A DNA stretch of 64,000 nucleotides from Calothrix sp. PCC 7103 (GCF_000331305.1 NZ_KB217478.1:3293177-3357176); one strand, 5' to 3'; shown: positions 8,636-17,722, counted from the stretch's first letter. Notes: generated by a model not told the origin, from the letters alone. Numbers and translations are program-made.

Positions 8636-10879
8636 ATGACGAGTAAAATATTTCAAGAACAAAACTATAACCATATTCATATACCTGGCTCAATTCAACC
8701 ACATGGAGTTTTAATTGCACTTTCGTTGTCGCTCTCAATTTTACAAGTTAGTGAGAACCTCGAAGAGTACTTAAATGTAAGACCAGAAGACTTACTTAAC
8801 CAACCATTATCTACTTTATTAGGCGCCGAATATATTCAAGCTCTTCAAGATTTACTGATATCAGCATCACAGACACCAACTAGCTTTAACTTTTTAAAAG
8901 TAACACTGAATACAGCAAATGGCGAAAAATATTTTGATGCTACGATTCATAAAAATGAAACAACTATTATCCTAGAATTAGAACCGACATTTTCAAAAAG
9001 CGAAATGAGTTTTTTGAATTTCCGTTCTTTGATTGGTGATGTTATATCACAAATTCAGCAAACATCTAAATTAAGTGATTTTTTAGATTTAGTTGTTTCA
9101 AAATTAAAAAATATTACTCAATTTGAGCGAGTAATGATATATAGGTTTGATGAATCTGGTGCTGGTTCAGTCGTAGCTGAAGCAAAACATCAAGAATTAA
9201 TATCATATTTAGGACTGCATTATCCTGAAAGCGATATACCAGAACCTGCAAGAAGATTATACAAACGCTGTTCGTTACGCTATATCCCAAATCTTAATAC
9301 AAAGCAGAGTAATTTGATTCCACGCGATAATCCCCACACCTCACAACCTCTTGATTTATCAAATGCAATATTACGGAGCATTGATAATTGTTGTATTGAG
9401 TATCATCAAAATATGGGTGTGAGCGCGCTTTTTGTAATTCCACTTATTTATGACCAAAAGCTTTGGGGATTAATTACATGTCACAATTCAAATCCCAAAT
9501 ATTTGACTTCGGAAGTTAGAACAGCTTGTGCATTTCTCGGACAAATTGTTTCACTTGAATTAGGGAACAAAATTGTTACCGAAGAATTCGATTATAAAAA
9601 TAAGCTTAAGTTAATACAATCACAATTTATTGCGACTATATCGAGTGCTGATAATTTTGTTGACGCATTAATTCACCCTCAACTTCGTTTACTTGATGTT
9701 GTTAGTGCCAACGGTTGTGCAGTTTGTTTTGATGATGAAATTACTTTAATTGGCGCCACACCTAGCCTGGAAGAGCTTCAGAAACTGATTGAGTGGTGTC
9801 AAAATACAATTGATGAAGATTTATTTTCGACTGACTCGCTTCCCAAAATTTATCCAGATGCTGAAGCTTTTAAAGATTTTGCCAGTGGCTTACTTGTATT
9901 ACGAATTTCTCGTATTCGTCGCTATTATATCCTTTGGTTTCGACCTGAAGTTATACAAACTGTAAACTGGGCAGGTGTCCCAAATGCTTTATATGAATTT
10001 AATGCTGATGGTAGTTTAAAACTATCGCCACGTAAATCGTTTGAAGTATGGAAAGGAATAGTGCGTTTAACTTCGCTGCCTTGGATACAATGTGAGCTTG
10101 ATAGTGCCATTGACTTGAGGAATGCTATGGTTGGAATTGTTTTAAACAAGACAGAAGAATTAGCAAAAATAAACTTGGAGCTTCAGCGCAGTAACCAAGA
10201 ACTCGACTCGTTTGCTTATGTAGCTTCTCATGACCTTAAAGAACCATTACGAGGGATTCATAATTACTCTAATATTCTCATTGAAGATTATGCTCATTTA
10301 TTTGACGCAGAAGGATTAGACTATTTAAATACCTTAGTTTCCTTAACTCAACGCATGGATACGCTAATTGACGTGTTACTGCGGTTATCTCAGTTAGGTC
10401 AAGCTGAATTAAGAAAACAATTTGTTGATTTGAATGATTTACTTAATAATGTTATAAACATATTTCGCGCAAGTCGCCAGGGAGATAATTTTCAGATTCA
10501 TATACCCCAACATCTTCCTGTTATAGAATGCGACCCAATTTTAATCAACGATTTATTTACTAACTTGATTAGCAATGCCTTTAAATATAATGAGCAGCCA
10601 CAAAAATGGGTTGAGATTGGTTATCTTGAGAGGCAAATTCAGAAAAACGACACAGCATCTTTTCCTGTGTTCTATGTTCGAGATAATGGTATTGGTATTC
10701 AACCCCATCACCAAGAGATTATTTTCCGTTTATTTAAGCGTCTTCACCCTAGAGAAAAGTATGGGGGTGGTACAGGCGCTGGTTTAGCAATCGCCAAAAA
10801 AATTGTGCAGCGTCACGGAGGCAAAATTTGGGTAGAATCTACCTATGGTCACGGTTCGACATTTTTGTTTATATTATAA
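8636..10879 (+). CDS. Cph1-type phytochrome histidine kinase
   Basis: A 747-residue bilin photoreceptor kinase: PAS (about 10-120), GAF (about 145-310), PHY (about 320-500), HisKA (His532 in ASHDLKEPLRG) and HATPase (C-terminal N box LISNAFKYNE, DNGIGI, GTGAGLAIAKKI). The PESDIP motif places the key Asp at 200, and the PHY tongue has SPRKSFEVWK. No Cys is present at the extreme N-terminus. Cys252 aligns with the bilin-attaching Cys of Cph1, so phycocyanobilin is expected. The residue after it, normally His (Cph1 His260), is Cys253, an unusual change at a chromophore-contact position. It sits between the FHA gene and an Rcp1-like regulator, its likely phosphorylation partner. Confidence 0.93.
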   Translation: MTSKIFQEQNYNHIHIPGSIQPHGVLIALSLSLSILQVSENLEEYLNVRPEDLLNQPLSTLLGAEYIQALQDLLISASQTPTSFNFLKVTLNTANGEKYFDATIHKNETTIILELEPTFSKSEMSFLNFRSLIGDVISQIQQTSKLSDFLDLVVSKLKNITQFERVMIYRFDESGAGSVVAEAKHQELISYLGLHYPESDIPEPARRLYKRCSLRYIPNLNTKQSNLIPRDNPHTSQPLDLSNAILRSIDNCCIEYHQNMGVSALFVIPLIYDQKLWGLITCHNSNPKYLTSEVRTACAFLGQIVSLELGNKIVTEEFDYKNKLKLIQSQFIATISSADNFVDALIHPQLRLLDVVSANGCAVCFDDEITLIGATPSLEELQKLIEWCQNTIDEDLFSTDSLPKIYPDAEAFKDFASGLLVLRISRIRRYYILWFRPEVIQTVNWAGVPNALYEFNADGSLKLSPRKSFEVWKGIVRLTSLPWIQCELDSAIDLRNAMVGIVLNKTEELAKINLELQRSNQELDSFAYVASHDLKEPLRGIHNYSNILIEDYAHLFDAEGLDYLNTLVSLTQRMDTLIDVLLRLSQLGQAELRKQFVDLNDLLNNVINIFRASRQGDNFQIHIPQHLPVIECDPILINDLFTNLISNAFKYNEQPQKWVEIGYLERQIQKNDTASFPVFYVRDNGIGIQPHHQEIIFRLFKRLHPREKYGGGTGAGLAIAKKIVQRHGGKIWVESTYGHGSTFLFIL

Positions 10880-10924
10880 GATGAATAATATTTATTTAAA
10901 AAAGTTTATTTACATTTATAACTC

Positions 10925-11377
10925 ATGATAGATGCAGTTCAAGAACCTTTGCTTGTCGTAGAAGACAGCAACGAAGACTTTAGGATATTGCAACGCTTGA
11001 TGCAGCGTTTTGAAGTCAAAAATCCAATATATCGCTGTAGCGATGGAGATGAGGTATTGAACTATCTTTACCACAAGGGTGCTTATGATAACCCAAGAAA
11101 GGCGCCTAGACCGTCGGTTATTCTCTTAGACTTGAATTTACCTGGGGTTGATGGACGTTATGTTCTTGAACGAATTAAGCAGGATATAACGTTTAGAGAA
11201 ATTCCTATAGTTGTATTTACCACATCATCTAACCCCGAAGATATTGAACTATGCTACCAAAAAGGCGCCAATGGTTATTTAATCAAACCGATGGATTACA
11301 AAGAACTTCACAATATTATGCGCGCGTTTGTCAACTATTGGTTGGAGGCGAATGTGGCACCAATGATAAAAGATTAA
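10925..11377 (+). CDS. rcp1: Rcp1-like single-domain response regulator
   Basis: A 150-residue receiver with no output domain. It has the acidic pair in LLVVEDSNEDF, the phosphoacceptor Asp in SVILLDLNLPGVDG, the Thr of VVFTTSS and the Lys of GYLIKPMDYKEL. The loop DEVLNYLYHKGAYDNPRKAPRPSVI between strands 2 and 3 is the family mark of Rcp1, the cognate regulator of cyanobacterial phytochrome kinases. It starts 45 bases after the phytochrome gene on the same strand, which agrees with that pairing. The phosphate flow from phytochrome to this protein is inferred from family and position. Confidence 0.92.
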   Translation: MIDAVQEPLLVVEDSNEDFRILQRLMQRFEVKNPIYRCSDGDEVLNYLYHKGAYDNPRKAPRPSVILLDLNLPGVDGRYVLERIKQDITFREIPIVVFTTSSNPEDIELCYQKGANGYLIKPMDYKELHNIMRAFVNYWLEANVAPMIKD

Positions 11378-11524
11378 AAAGCTAATAAATATTAAGAATT
11401 GATAAGTAATTACTATTATCATAGATAATATACGTATATTTTCTTTATAATTTATTTAGAATTGTTTCAAATATAGTGCAATCTATAAAAAAATTTGGGA
11501 GATAGATGTCTCCTTGTTACTGGT

Positions 11525-13171
11525 ATGACAGATAATAGGACGCTCCTGATCGTTGACGATTGTACGGAAGACCGAAAAGTATATCGCCGATACCTTTTAA
11601 AAGACCCTCACTTTAACTATGAGATTGTGGAGGCAGATTCAGCGGAAACTGGTTTGACGCTGTGGCAGCAGATGCAGTTCGATGTTGTTCTGCTTGATTT
11701 CTGTTTGCCAGAAATGAGCGGGTTTGAGTTTTTTCAGCTTCTTGCCTCTCAAACAGTTAATAATAGGCCTTGCGTGATTATGCTGACTGGTCATGGGGAC
11801 GAAGTGTTAGCAGTGCAGGCAATGAAGCTTGGCGTACAAGATTATTTAGTCAAAAACAATTTAAAATCGGATGTATTGCAGTTAGCGGTTAGAAATGCAA
11901 TTAAGCAATCGCACCTGCAAGCGCAGTTAAATAAAACTCTTGAACGGCAGCGCTTGATAGCAACAACAGCGCTAAGAATTCGTAAATCACTTGACTTAAA
12001 ACAAATTTTGTCTACGGCAGTTGCAGAGGTACAGCAGTTACTTCGCTGTAGTGTAGCAGTATATCAGTTCGCCCCAAATTTTTCAGTAGATAATATTACG
12101 AATTTGATTGCATCATCCAAGGAATCTACAATACCCCACGTTCAATTATTTGGCAGTTGTGACCAAGTTGATGCTGAAGGGAACAATCATCATTGGCAAT
12201 GTCAGGGTGCAATTAGCAATATTTATTCCGCAGGAATGAGGCACCCATATGATTTAGTACAAAAGAACGGTAAAACGCAAGCGAATTTAGTAATCCCTAT
12301 AAATTTAAGTCACGATAGTAAGCTATGGGGTTTGTTAGTTGCTCATCACAATGAAGAAGAAAGACTTTGGCAACCGGACGAGGTGGAAATTCTCAGCGAA
12401 GTTTCGGTGCAGTTAGCAATTGCAATTCAACAAGCTGAATTACTAGCTCAAACTCAGGCATCACTTATAAAAGAAAAGCAGTTGAATAAATTTAAATCAC
12501 AGTTTATTACTACAGTTTCTCATGAATATCGAACGCCTTTAGCTTCAGTTTTGGCAGCTGCGTCAACACTTCATAAACATGGTGACAAGTTAGATATACT
12601 AAAACAACAGCGTTTTTTGGAAATTATTGAGCAAAAAGCTCGACATTTGTCAAAACTCGTTGATGACATGCTGCTAGTTAACCAGATTGAACTCGATAAA
12701 ACCAAGTTTAAACCAGCGCCGCTTGACTTGATGCATTTTTTTTCCGATTTGATGGAACAGCAGCGTTTAGTGGTAACTGATGCTCACGAGTTAATTTTTA
12801 AAGTTACTGGTAATGCTCATTTGTTTTGGGGAGACAAAGGACTATTAAGACAAATATTTACAAATTTAGTATCAAATGCGATTAAATATTCTCCCGATGG
12901 GGGAAATATTGAGTTCCATTTGATAGATAAAGAAACCGAAATAATATTTCATGTTAAAGATGAAGGTATTGGGATTCCCCCTAGAGAGCTAGATAACTTA
13001 TTCCAATCGTTTAGCCGTGCTAGTAACGTTGATACAATTCCAGGTACAGGTATAGGATTATTTATTGCCAAAGCTTGTGTTGAATTGCATGAGGGCACTA
13101 TTACCCTTGACAGTCATGTCGAACAAGGCACTGTGGTTACTGTTCGTCTGCCGAAACGTCGAAATTATTAA
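11525..13171 (+). CDS. Receiver-GAF-histidine kinase hybrid
   Basis: A sensor kinase with an N-terminal receiver (LLIVDDCTEDRKVYRRYLL, phosphoacceptor in VVLLDFCLPEMSGFEFF, KNN variant near the conserved Lys), a GAF domain (about 150-310; IPINLSHDSKLWGLLVAHH resembles phytochrome-type GAF), HisKA (TVSHEYRTPLASVLAAAS) and HATPase (LVSNAIKYSPDGG, DEGIGIPP, GTGIGLFIAKA). No GAF Cys in the bilin context is evident. The frame is open from a TTG at 11495, but the ATG at 11525 starts right at the receiver and is preferred. It follows the phytochrome/Rcp1 pair by about 150 bases and may extend that relay. The input signal is unknown. Confidence 0.9.
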   Translation: MTDNRTLLIVDDCTEDRKVYRRYLLKDPHFNYEIVEADSAETGLTLWQQMQFDVVLLDFCLPEMSGFEFFQLLASQTVNNRPCVIMLTGHGDEVLAVQAMKLGVQDYLVKNNLKSDVLQLAVRNAIKQSHLQAQLNKTLERQRLIATTALRIRKSLDLKQILSTAVAEVQQLLRCSVAVYQFAPNFSVDNITNLIASSKESTIPHVQLFGSCDQVDAEGNNHHWQCQGAISNIYSAGMRHPYDLVQKNGKTQANLVIPINLSHDSKLWGLLVAHHNEEERLWQPDEVEILSEVSVQLAIAIQQAELLAQTQASLIKEKQLNKFKSQFITTVSHEYRTPLASVLAAASTLHKHGDKLDILKQQRFLEIIEQKARHLSKLVDDMLLVNQIELDKTKFKPAPLDLMHFFSDLMEQQRLVVTDAHELIFKVTGNAHLFWGDKGLLRQIFTNLVSNAIKYSPDGGNIEFHLIDKETEIIFHVKDEGIGIPPRELDNLFQSFSRASNVDTIPGTGIGLFIAKACVELHEGTITLDSHVEQGTVVTVRLPKRRNY

Positions 13172-13200
13172 ATGGGACCGTTGGTTGCCCATAATTATAT

Positions 13201-13230
13201 TGTAGAGACTAGACATGTTTAGTCTCTACA
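13201..13230. terminator. Inverted repeat between convergent genes (copy 2)
   Basis: The arms tgtagagacta and tagtctctaca form an 11-base perfect stem with an eight-base loop. It lies 30 bases after the kinase stop and 20 bases from the stop of the NYN gene on the other strand, so it may end transcription in both directions. It is a divergent member of the TGTAGAGACGCG family. Confidence 0.65.
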
Positions 13231-13249
13231 TTACATTATATTAATTTTA

Positions 13250-14011
13250 TTATTTTTGAATTTCTTCTCGCAGTTGCTCTAAATCAACATAACTATCAGC
13301 GACATCAATTAAACTTTCGCTTGTCATAGAACTTAAACTTACTACTTCTACCTGTACACCTTGGTATGCAACAGCGTTGACTGCATAAGCTAAATCACCA
13401 TCACCACTTAATAAAATTAAGGTGTCACAATATCTAGCTAATGTCAGCATATCTACTGTTATTTCTACGTCCATGTTGGCTTTTTTAGAACCATCGGGAA
13501 GGTACACTAAGTCCTTTGTGAATACACGATACCCATTGCGACGCATCCATAATAAAAACCCTTGCTGCTTATCATTGCCATTATCAACTGGAGTGTAAAA
13601 ATAAGCACGTAAAAGCTGACGCTGTTTAACTAAACAACGCAGAAGCTTGGTATAGTCAATTTCTAAATTGAGGTGCATTGCCGCGTAAAACAGGTTTGCC
13701 CCATCTATAAATATTGCTACCTTTTCTTCACTTGCCAAACCGCTTGACCTGAACGTGCGACGCTCGCGTCTCAATACTGCTGGAAAATTCTCAGCATTAT
13801 TCAGTCCAATAATTCCAGACATAATTGAATCTTCCATAGCCGACGCTGCACGAACTTTTGGGTAACTAGCTTCATGCTTTATATTACTTGTAATCTCTGC
13901 ATGACTCTCAATCTTTGATTCAATCTCTGAATAAGGCGCCATTTGCTGCGCGTTTGACTGTACTTTTAAAGGTAACTTTTTATTATTCCGAGGTTGTGGA
14001 AGCAACTGCAT
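13250..14011 (-). CDS. NYN/LabA-like (DUF88) protein
   Basis: A 253-residue protein with a variable N-terminal half (about 1-90, polar, no motif recognised) and a C-terminal NYN domain of the LabA/DUF88 family, a PIN-like nuclease fold. Acidic residues expected to bind metal are in VAIFIDGANLFYAA, KANMDVEITVDML and LILLSGDGDLAYAV. LabA-type proteins affect circadian output in cyanobacteria; RNA cleavage is suspected for the fold but not shown for most members. It is convergent with the kinase and follows patX on the same strand after a 1 kb spacer. An inverted repeat lies in its leader. Confidence 0.85.
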   Translation of the reverse strand: MQLLPQPRNNKKLPLKVQSNAQQMAPYSEIESKIESHAEITSNIKHEASYPKVRAASAMEDSIMSGIIGLNNAENFPAVLRRERRTFRSSGLASEEKVAIFIDGANLFYAAMHLNLEIDYTKLLRCLVKQRQLLRAYFYTPVDNGNDKQQGFLLWMRRNGYRVFTKDLVYLPDGSKKANMDVEITVDMLTLARYCDTLILLSGDGDLAYAVNAVAYQGVQVEVVSLSSMTSESLIDVADSYVDLEQLREEIQK

Positions 14012-14067
14012 AATCTTTATTGACGCTCCTAGGCGTATATTTTTTCACTCTTTCAAACGGCAATGGT

Positions 14068-14146
14068 GTAACTATAGCAGTTACAAGTAGCCTTCGCTCC
14101 AATTGACTCGCAGGCACCAAAACTACTAAGTCAATTTCACTGGAGC
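14068..14146 (-). promoter_or_regulatory. Hairpins in the leader of the NYN gene
   Basis: Two hairpins lie 57-135 bases upstream of the NYN start codon. One pairs gtaact with agttac (14068-14084). The larger pairs gctccaattgact (14096-14108) with agtcaat and tggagc (14129-14146), interrupted by a five-base bulge. They could mark a structured 5' untranslated region or a protein-binding site. The function is unknown. Confidence 0.35.
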
Positions 14147-15081
14147 AACAATAAACAGTTCGATTAACATCAACTTAATGATTTTATATTTTCTTTATTT
14201 TTGACTATTTTTTCGCAAAATTACTGTAACTGTTGCAAAATACATAAAAATTTTAATTCTTTTTTTACATAAAAATATCTTATTTTTCTTTACAACCATA
14301 AAAAATCAAGCATGTAGCTTGATAATATCATGTTATAGGCATCTTTACCATGTCAATGCAATAAAATAATATTTTTTAATTATTTCTTAATGTTAAACTT
14401 CGTATGGGGTATGTTTAGGCAAAGATTTTTAGTATAAATAATAACTTACATTCGGTTATCACGTAAATTATTTACGTCTACATTGCTTGCAGTATTAACA
14501 CTTATCCAAAATAGCATTTATTTTGGATATGCACATCTGCTGCATGATGATTTAAGCCAAATGTATATATGCGATTTAGTCCAGCATTTCGGCCGCCAGA
14601 CTAAAGCGTTGTTGATTAGGGACTTGCAAAAATTGAATTCTCCCTATTGTGAAATGGCAAGAAAGCCAGTTTCAGATGTGAGGCGGGTTTTTGATGCCCA
14701 CCCCACAAGAAATGAGTTGCTTATATTTCGGCTAGCCCTAAAAATCTAAATATTTTAGTGTGAACTAATTTATAGCGGTATTGATGCAGTTTCGTTAACT
14801 CAACTCGTGTTGTAGTGAAGTGCAATATACTTGCGAGTAATACGCGCTTTGATTACATTGTCGGTGCCATTCCGACATTATGTGTTCATAAGGTTAACAA
14901 ATCACACACTGCTCGAAATAATTGTAGCGAGCTATTGCGTAAGTAACTTATGTGTTAATTATTTTATTGTTTTAACGTAGCTAGTATTAGCAGTGTTAAT
15001 TTTAACATGCTAGTATATTTTTGGTGTGCATCTAATGCTACAACACGATATTAACCTATTAAGTACAGTTGATGGTACAAC
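14147..15081. other. Spacer between the NYN gene and patX
   Basis: Almost 1 kb without a convincing gene. Two close perfect hairpins stand out: acgtaaa/tttacgt at 14461-14477, and tatccaaaata/tattttggata at 14503-14529 (11-base stem, five-base loop). An 88-codon frame at 14483-14749 overlaps the second hairpin and a degenerate 'gatgcccacccc' repeat, so I do not call it a gene. The stretch could hold a small RNA or the NYN promoter. Confidence 0.4.
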
Positions 15082-15300
15082 TTAGACAGCAGGGAAGGTG
15101 CTGACTAAGTATTCTGTAAAGCTTCGGCGCCCGCTACCACGATGAGGAAAAGGTTGTGGTTGCTTAGGTCTCGCTTTTGATGAAGCTCTTGAGGCTATTG
15201 TGACTGGAGTAACAGACTCAGAGTGCAAGTTGTTTTGGCACTCTAACGATAGAGACCCGAAGAAAAATGTTGTTACCAAAAGTGAGATGACAGTACGCAT
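15082..15300 (-). CDS. patX: PatX-type RGSGR peptide precursor (heterocyst-pattern inhibitor)
   Basis: A 72-residue preprotein with a hydrophobic N-terminus (residues 4-18, TVISLLVTTFFFGSL) that looks like a secretion signal. A polar middle with basic residues and prolines (KARPKQPQPFP) leads to HRGSGRR at 53-59, then a 13-residue tail. RGSGR is the pentapeptide of PatS and HetN that inhibits HetR, the master regulator of heterocyst differentiation. The signal sequence plus C-terminal HRG(S/T)GR layout is that of the PatX family, known across HetR-bearing filamentous cyanobacteria. The RGSGR codons are at 15127-15141. A TCCGGA box lies 57-62 bases upstream of the ATG. Processing and export are inferred from the family. 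No good Shine-Dalgarno sequence is seen; GGAG lies 22 bases off. Confidence 0.82.
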   Translation of the reverse strand: MRTVISLLVTTFFFGSLSLECQNNLHSESVTPVTIASRASSKARPKQPQPFPHRGSGRRSFTEYLVSTFPAV

Positions 15301-15324
15301 AGCAGATGTTTATTTTAGAACTCT

Positions 15325-15362
15325 CCATCCACTAGTACTTAGTTTTATTTAGTGCATCCGGA
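15325..15362 (-). promoter_or_regulatory. DIF-type promoter of patX (TCCGGA box)
   Basis: Reading toward patX on the minus strand, TCCGGA lies at 15362-15357. About 15 bases later comes TAAGTACTAG, which could serve as the -10 region, putting a start site around 15325-15330. In Anabaena, promoters induced in differentiating cells and dependent on HetR (DIF+ class) carry TCCGGA around -35. The match of motif, spacing and gene product is the argument; transcription was not measured. Confidence 0.6.
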
Positions 15363-15404
15363 TGATTCAAAAAAAGTATTGTTTTTTACTTCGACAAAAA
15401 GTTG

Positions 15405-17192
15405 TTATTTTTCTATATGTTCTACTAGTAACCAGTTACCTGCTGAGTTATAACGACCCTGAAGCTGAAGTTGCTCACCGTTTACAAGCTTTTCAAGTGT
15501 CAAATCAATATGTGGATGTAAAGTCACAAGCTGCCAAGTTTGTCCTTCGTATTCAGATGGTGTTAAAACGGTAAATGCGTAATCTTGCTGACCATAAAAA
15601 TGAAAAGTTCCAACACATGAAATATTTATACGTGATTTTACTGAATTTATATGTAAGTCTAAATACTGGGATATATCAAGATTGGGACAAATACCAGTGG
15701 TTGGATAAGCTGTATGATTGACTGTATAATATTTTTGCCATTTTAACCATTCAGAATGTTCGAGAGTTAAGTTAAAAAATGGCACAATTAAAGAAGGTAA
15801 ATGTGAATTTTCGATTAAGGCATCTTGCAATTTTTCTACGTGTAAATTCTTGGGTGATTGATTATATTCAATACATAATGCTGCTGCCATACCTACAGCT
15901 TGACCAATATTCATAACAACAGGTTGGAGCCGAGTGGCGCCCGAAGCAATATGAGATACTGATATATTTTTTTCACAGGCAAAAAAACCATCGATGTATT
16001 CACTTACCAAACAACGATAAGGAATAGTAAAGGGTGTCCCTGTCCAACGTCCACCCCAACGAATCGATTTAGGTTGTAAAGGAAACTCTATACCCGGATA
16101 ATGATGGTCATTAGCATAATTACCTATGGCAATTGCATCTTTATGTAGCGGTGCTGCATTACCACCGTTCCTCGGTAATATATCTTGTTCGCGCACCGTC
16201 GTTATACCTATTAAACGACGACTCTCGCGATAGTAAGGATGTAATGCGAAACTTGTAGAGATCGAATTAATACGGTCTTCTCTACATTCAGGGAAGACGT
16301 TTGCTGCCAATCCGTAACGGCGCCCTAGTTGTGATTGAATAAAATGGGCGAAATTTTGACTATGCCAAAAACATTCCTGTAAAAATTCCTGCCGCTTTGC
16401 TTCTGATTCGATTAATCTGCCTACCTCTACACCCCAATCATTACCTTGCTGGGGCCAGTTAATCATAAATCGATTTCCTGGTAAGCGCCCATAATTCATA
16501 AACTTATCTGCACCATAATTATCCCAGGCGCCAATAAATAACGATTCATCATAATTAGGTGCTTTTGGTATTTCTGGAGCAGAGTCGCCAAAATCTTGCA
16601 TGACTACTACCCAAGTTGGCGCCTGTACAGGATATTTTTTAGTGAGAGAATTATATTCAATAGGGGCACTTATCTCACCAAATTCTGATTGAAGTTCCCA
16701 ACCCCAACGGTGCGGTATTTCTGCTAAAGCTAATAAATCACCTAGTTCAGTACCATCAATGGTTATTTTGGCATGAACAGTAAAATCTGCAAATTTCACA
16801 CCTGTAACGCAGTTACCTTGACGCATTACCTCTAAAGGTATATATCCAGAAATCCACTGTAAATTTGGTAATGCATTCACCCAGTCAGCAAATATCTGGG
16901 CACCGATGCGTGGTTCATAACTAAAAAAGCTCACCCAACTATTGTCTAATCCTCCAGGTTGCCGAGAGCGCAACTCACTTAAAAACTCACCCCACAAACC
17001 CGTTTGAAATGCTGCAAGCTCGTTACCATCAGGCGCCGTAACTCCTGCACTAGTCAGCATACCCCCCAGCCAAGTAAATTCACTCACTAATACTACTTTG
17101 GCACCGAGCCTTGCAGCAGTAATTGCTGCTGCGGTTCCACCTGTTCCACCACCAACGACCAATACATCTGTTGTATATACTTGATTATTCAT
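15405..17192 (-). CDS. FAD-dependent oxidoreductase (FAD_oxidored family)
   Basis: A 595-residue flavoprotein. The N-terminal dinucleotide fold is TDVLVVGGGTGGTAAAITAA with a Glu-containing second strand (VVLVSEFTWLGGMLT). A second conserved block, AKITIDGTELGDLLALAEI, and the later region HIASGATRLQPVVMNIGQAVGMAAALC complete the FAD site. The C-terminal ~100 residues form a separate part without a motif I recognise. Family members are annotated loosely (some as xanthan-lyase-like), with no defined substrate. No signal peptide is seen, so it should be cytosolic. It is divergent from the small secreted protein gene with about 140 bases between starts. Its stop lies 43 bases from the patX promoter box. 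Confidence 0.85.
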   Translation of the reverse strand: MNNQVYTTDVLVVGGGTGGTAAAITAARLGAKVVLVSEFTWLGGMLTSAGVTAPDGNELAAFQTGLWGEFLSELRSRQPGGLDNSWVSFFSYEPRIGAQIFADWVNALPNLQWISGYIPLEVMRQGNCVTGVKFADFTVHAKITIDGTELGDLLALAEIPHRWGWELQSEFGEISAPIEYNSLTKKYPVQAPTWVVVMQDFGDSAPEIPKAPNYDESLFIGAWDNYGADKFMNYGRLPGNRFMINWPQQGNDWGVEVGRLIESEAKRQEFLQECFWHSQNFAHFIQSQLGRRYGLAANVFPECREDRINSISTSFALHPYYRESRRLIGITTVREQDILPRNGGNAAPLHKDAIAIGNYANDHHYPGIEFPLQPKSIRWGGRWTGTPFTIPYRCLVSEYIDGFFACEKNISVSHIASGATRLQPVVMNIGQAVGMAAALCIEYNQSPKNLHVEKLQDALIENSHLPSLIVPFFNLTLEHSEWLKWQKYYTVNHTAYPTTGICPNLDISQYLDLHINSVKSRINISCVGTFHFYGQQDYAFTVLTPSEYEGQTWQLVTLHPHIDLTLEKLVNGEQLQLQGRYNSAGNWLLVEHIEK

Positions 17193-17335
17193 TTTTAGCT
17201 ATATCTAAAATAATTGAGTTTTATTCTGGCACACAGGCAACGTTAAATTCGTCTTTGTAAATGGCGTAACATCGGCATTTTGTAAAAGTGCTGATATAAA
17301 CATTACAGACAAGTCATTATTAGAGGAGATGAACG

Positions 17336-17722
17336 GTGAAAACAGCACTTATTAAAACACTTATAGCATCGGTTGGCTTTATGACTTTATTTTCGCCCCT
17401 GCGCGCGTCGGCACAACTTATACCTCAACCTTGGGTTTCTGTTGGTAGCAATGAAGGTGATGTTACTTACTCGGTTGGCGCCCGTGCTTTAGACTTAGGT
17501 GCCGAACTCGGTTTTGGACCAGATGGTTCTACTGGTGTGGATGTTTTGAAGTTCTTATCTTTACCATTTGTATCACCTTATGTTGGGTTAGGATACTATT
17601 CTGAAGATAAAGGTGTTGCATTTTCTGGTGGAGTTCAAGTTCGCGCAAGTGATAATTTTTTTGTAGGAGGCGGTTATAATTCTGTGCGTGGCTTTAACGG
17701 GCAGTTAGGAATTAGCTTCTAA
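17336..17722 (+). CDS. Small secreted or outer-membrane protein
   Basis: A 128-residue protein with a signal peptide (hydrophobic core LIASVGFMTLFSPL, probable cleavage after ASA at about 26). The mature part alternates polar and nonpolar residues in strand-like blocks (YVGLGYYS, VAFSGGVQVRA, FFVGGGYNSVRG) and ends in Phe (GQLGISF), as many outer-membrane beta-strand proteins do. At this size it could be a small barrel or a fragment of one. The start is GTG, preceded by a good ribosome site (gaggag, seven to twelve bases upstream). I do not recognise a named family. Confidence 0.75.
   Translation: MKTALIKTLIASVGFMTLFSPLRASAQLIPQPWVSVGSNEGDVTYSVGARALDLGAELGFGPDGSTGVDVLKFLSLPFVSPYVGLGYYSEDKGVAFSGGVQVRASDNFFVGGGYNSVRGFNGQLGISF

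Noticed and set aside
14483-14749. 88-codon frame in the patX-NYN spacer
   Set aside because: It overlaps an 11-base perfect hairpin and a degenerate 'gatgcccacccc' repeat; the translated sequence shows no family features.
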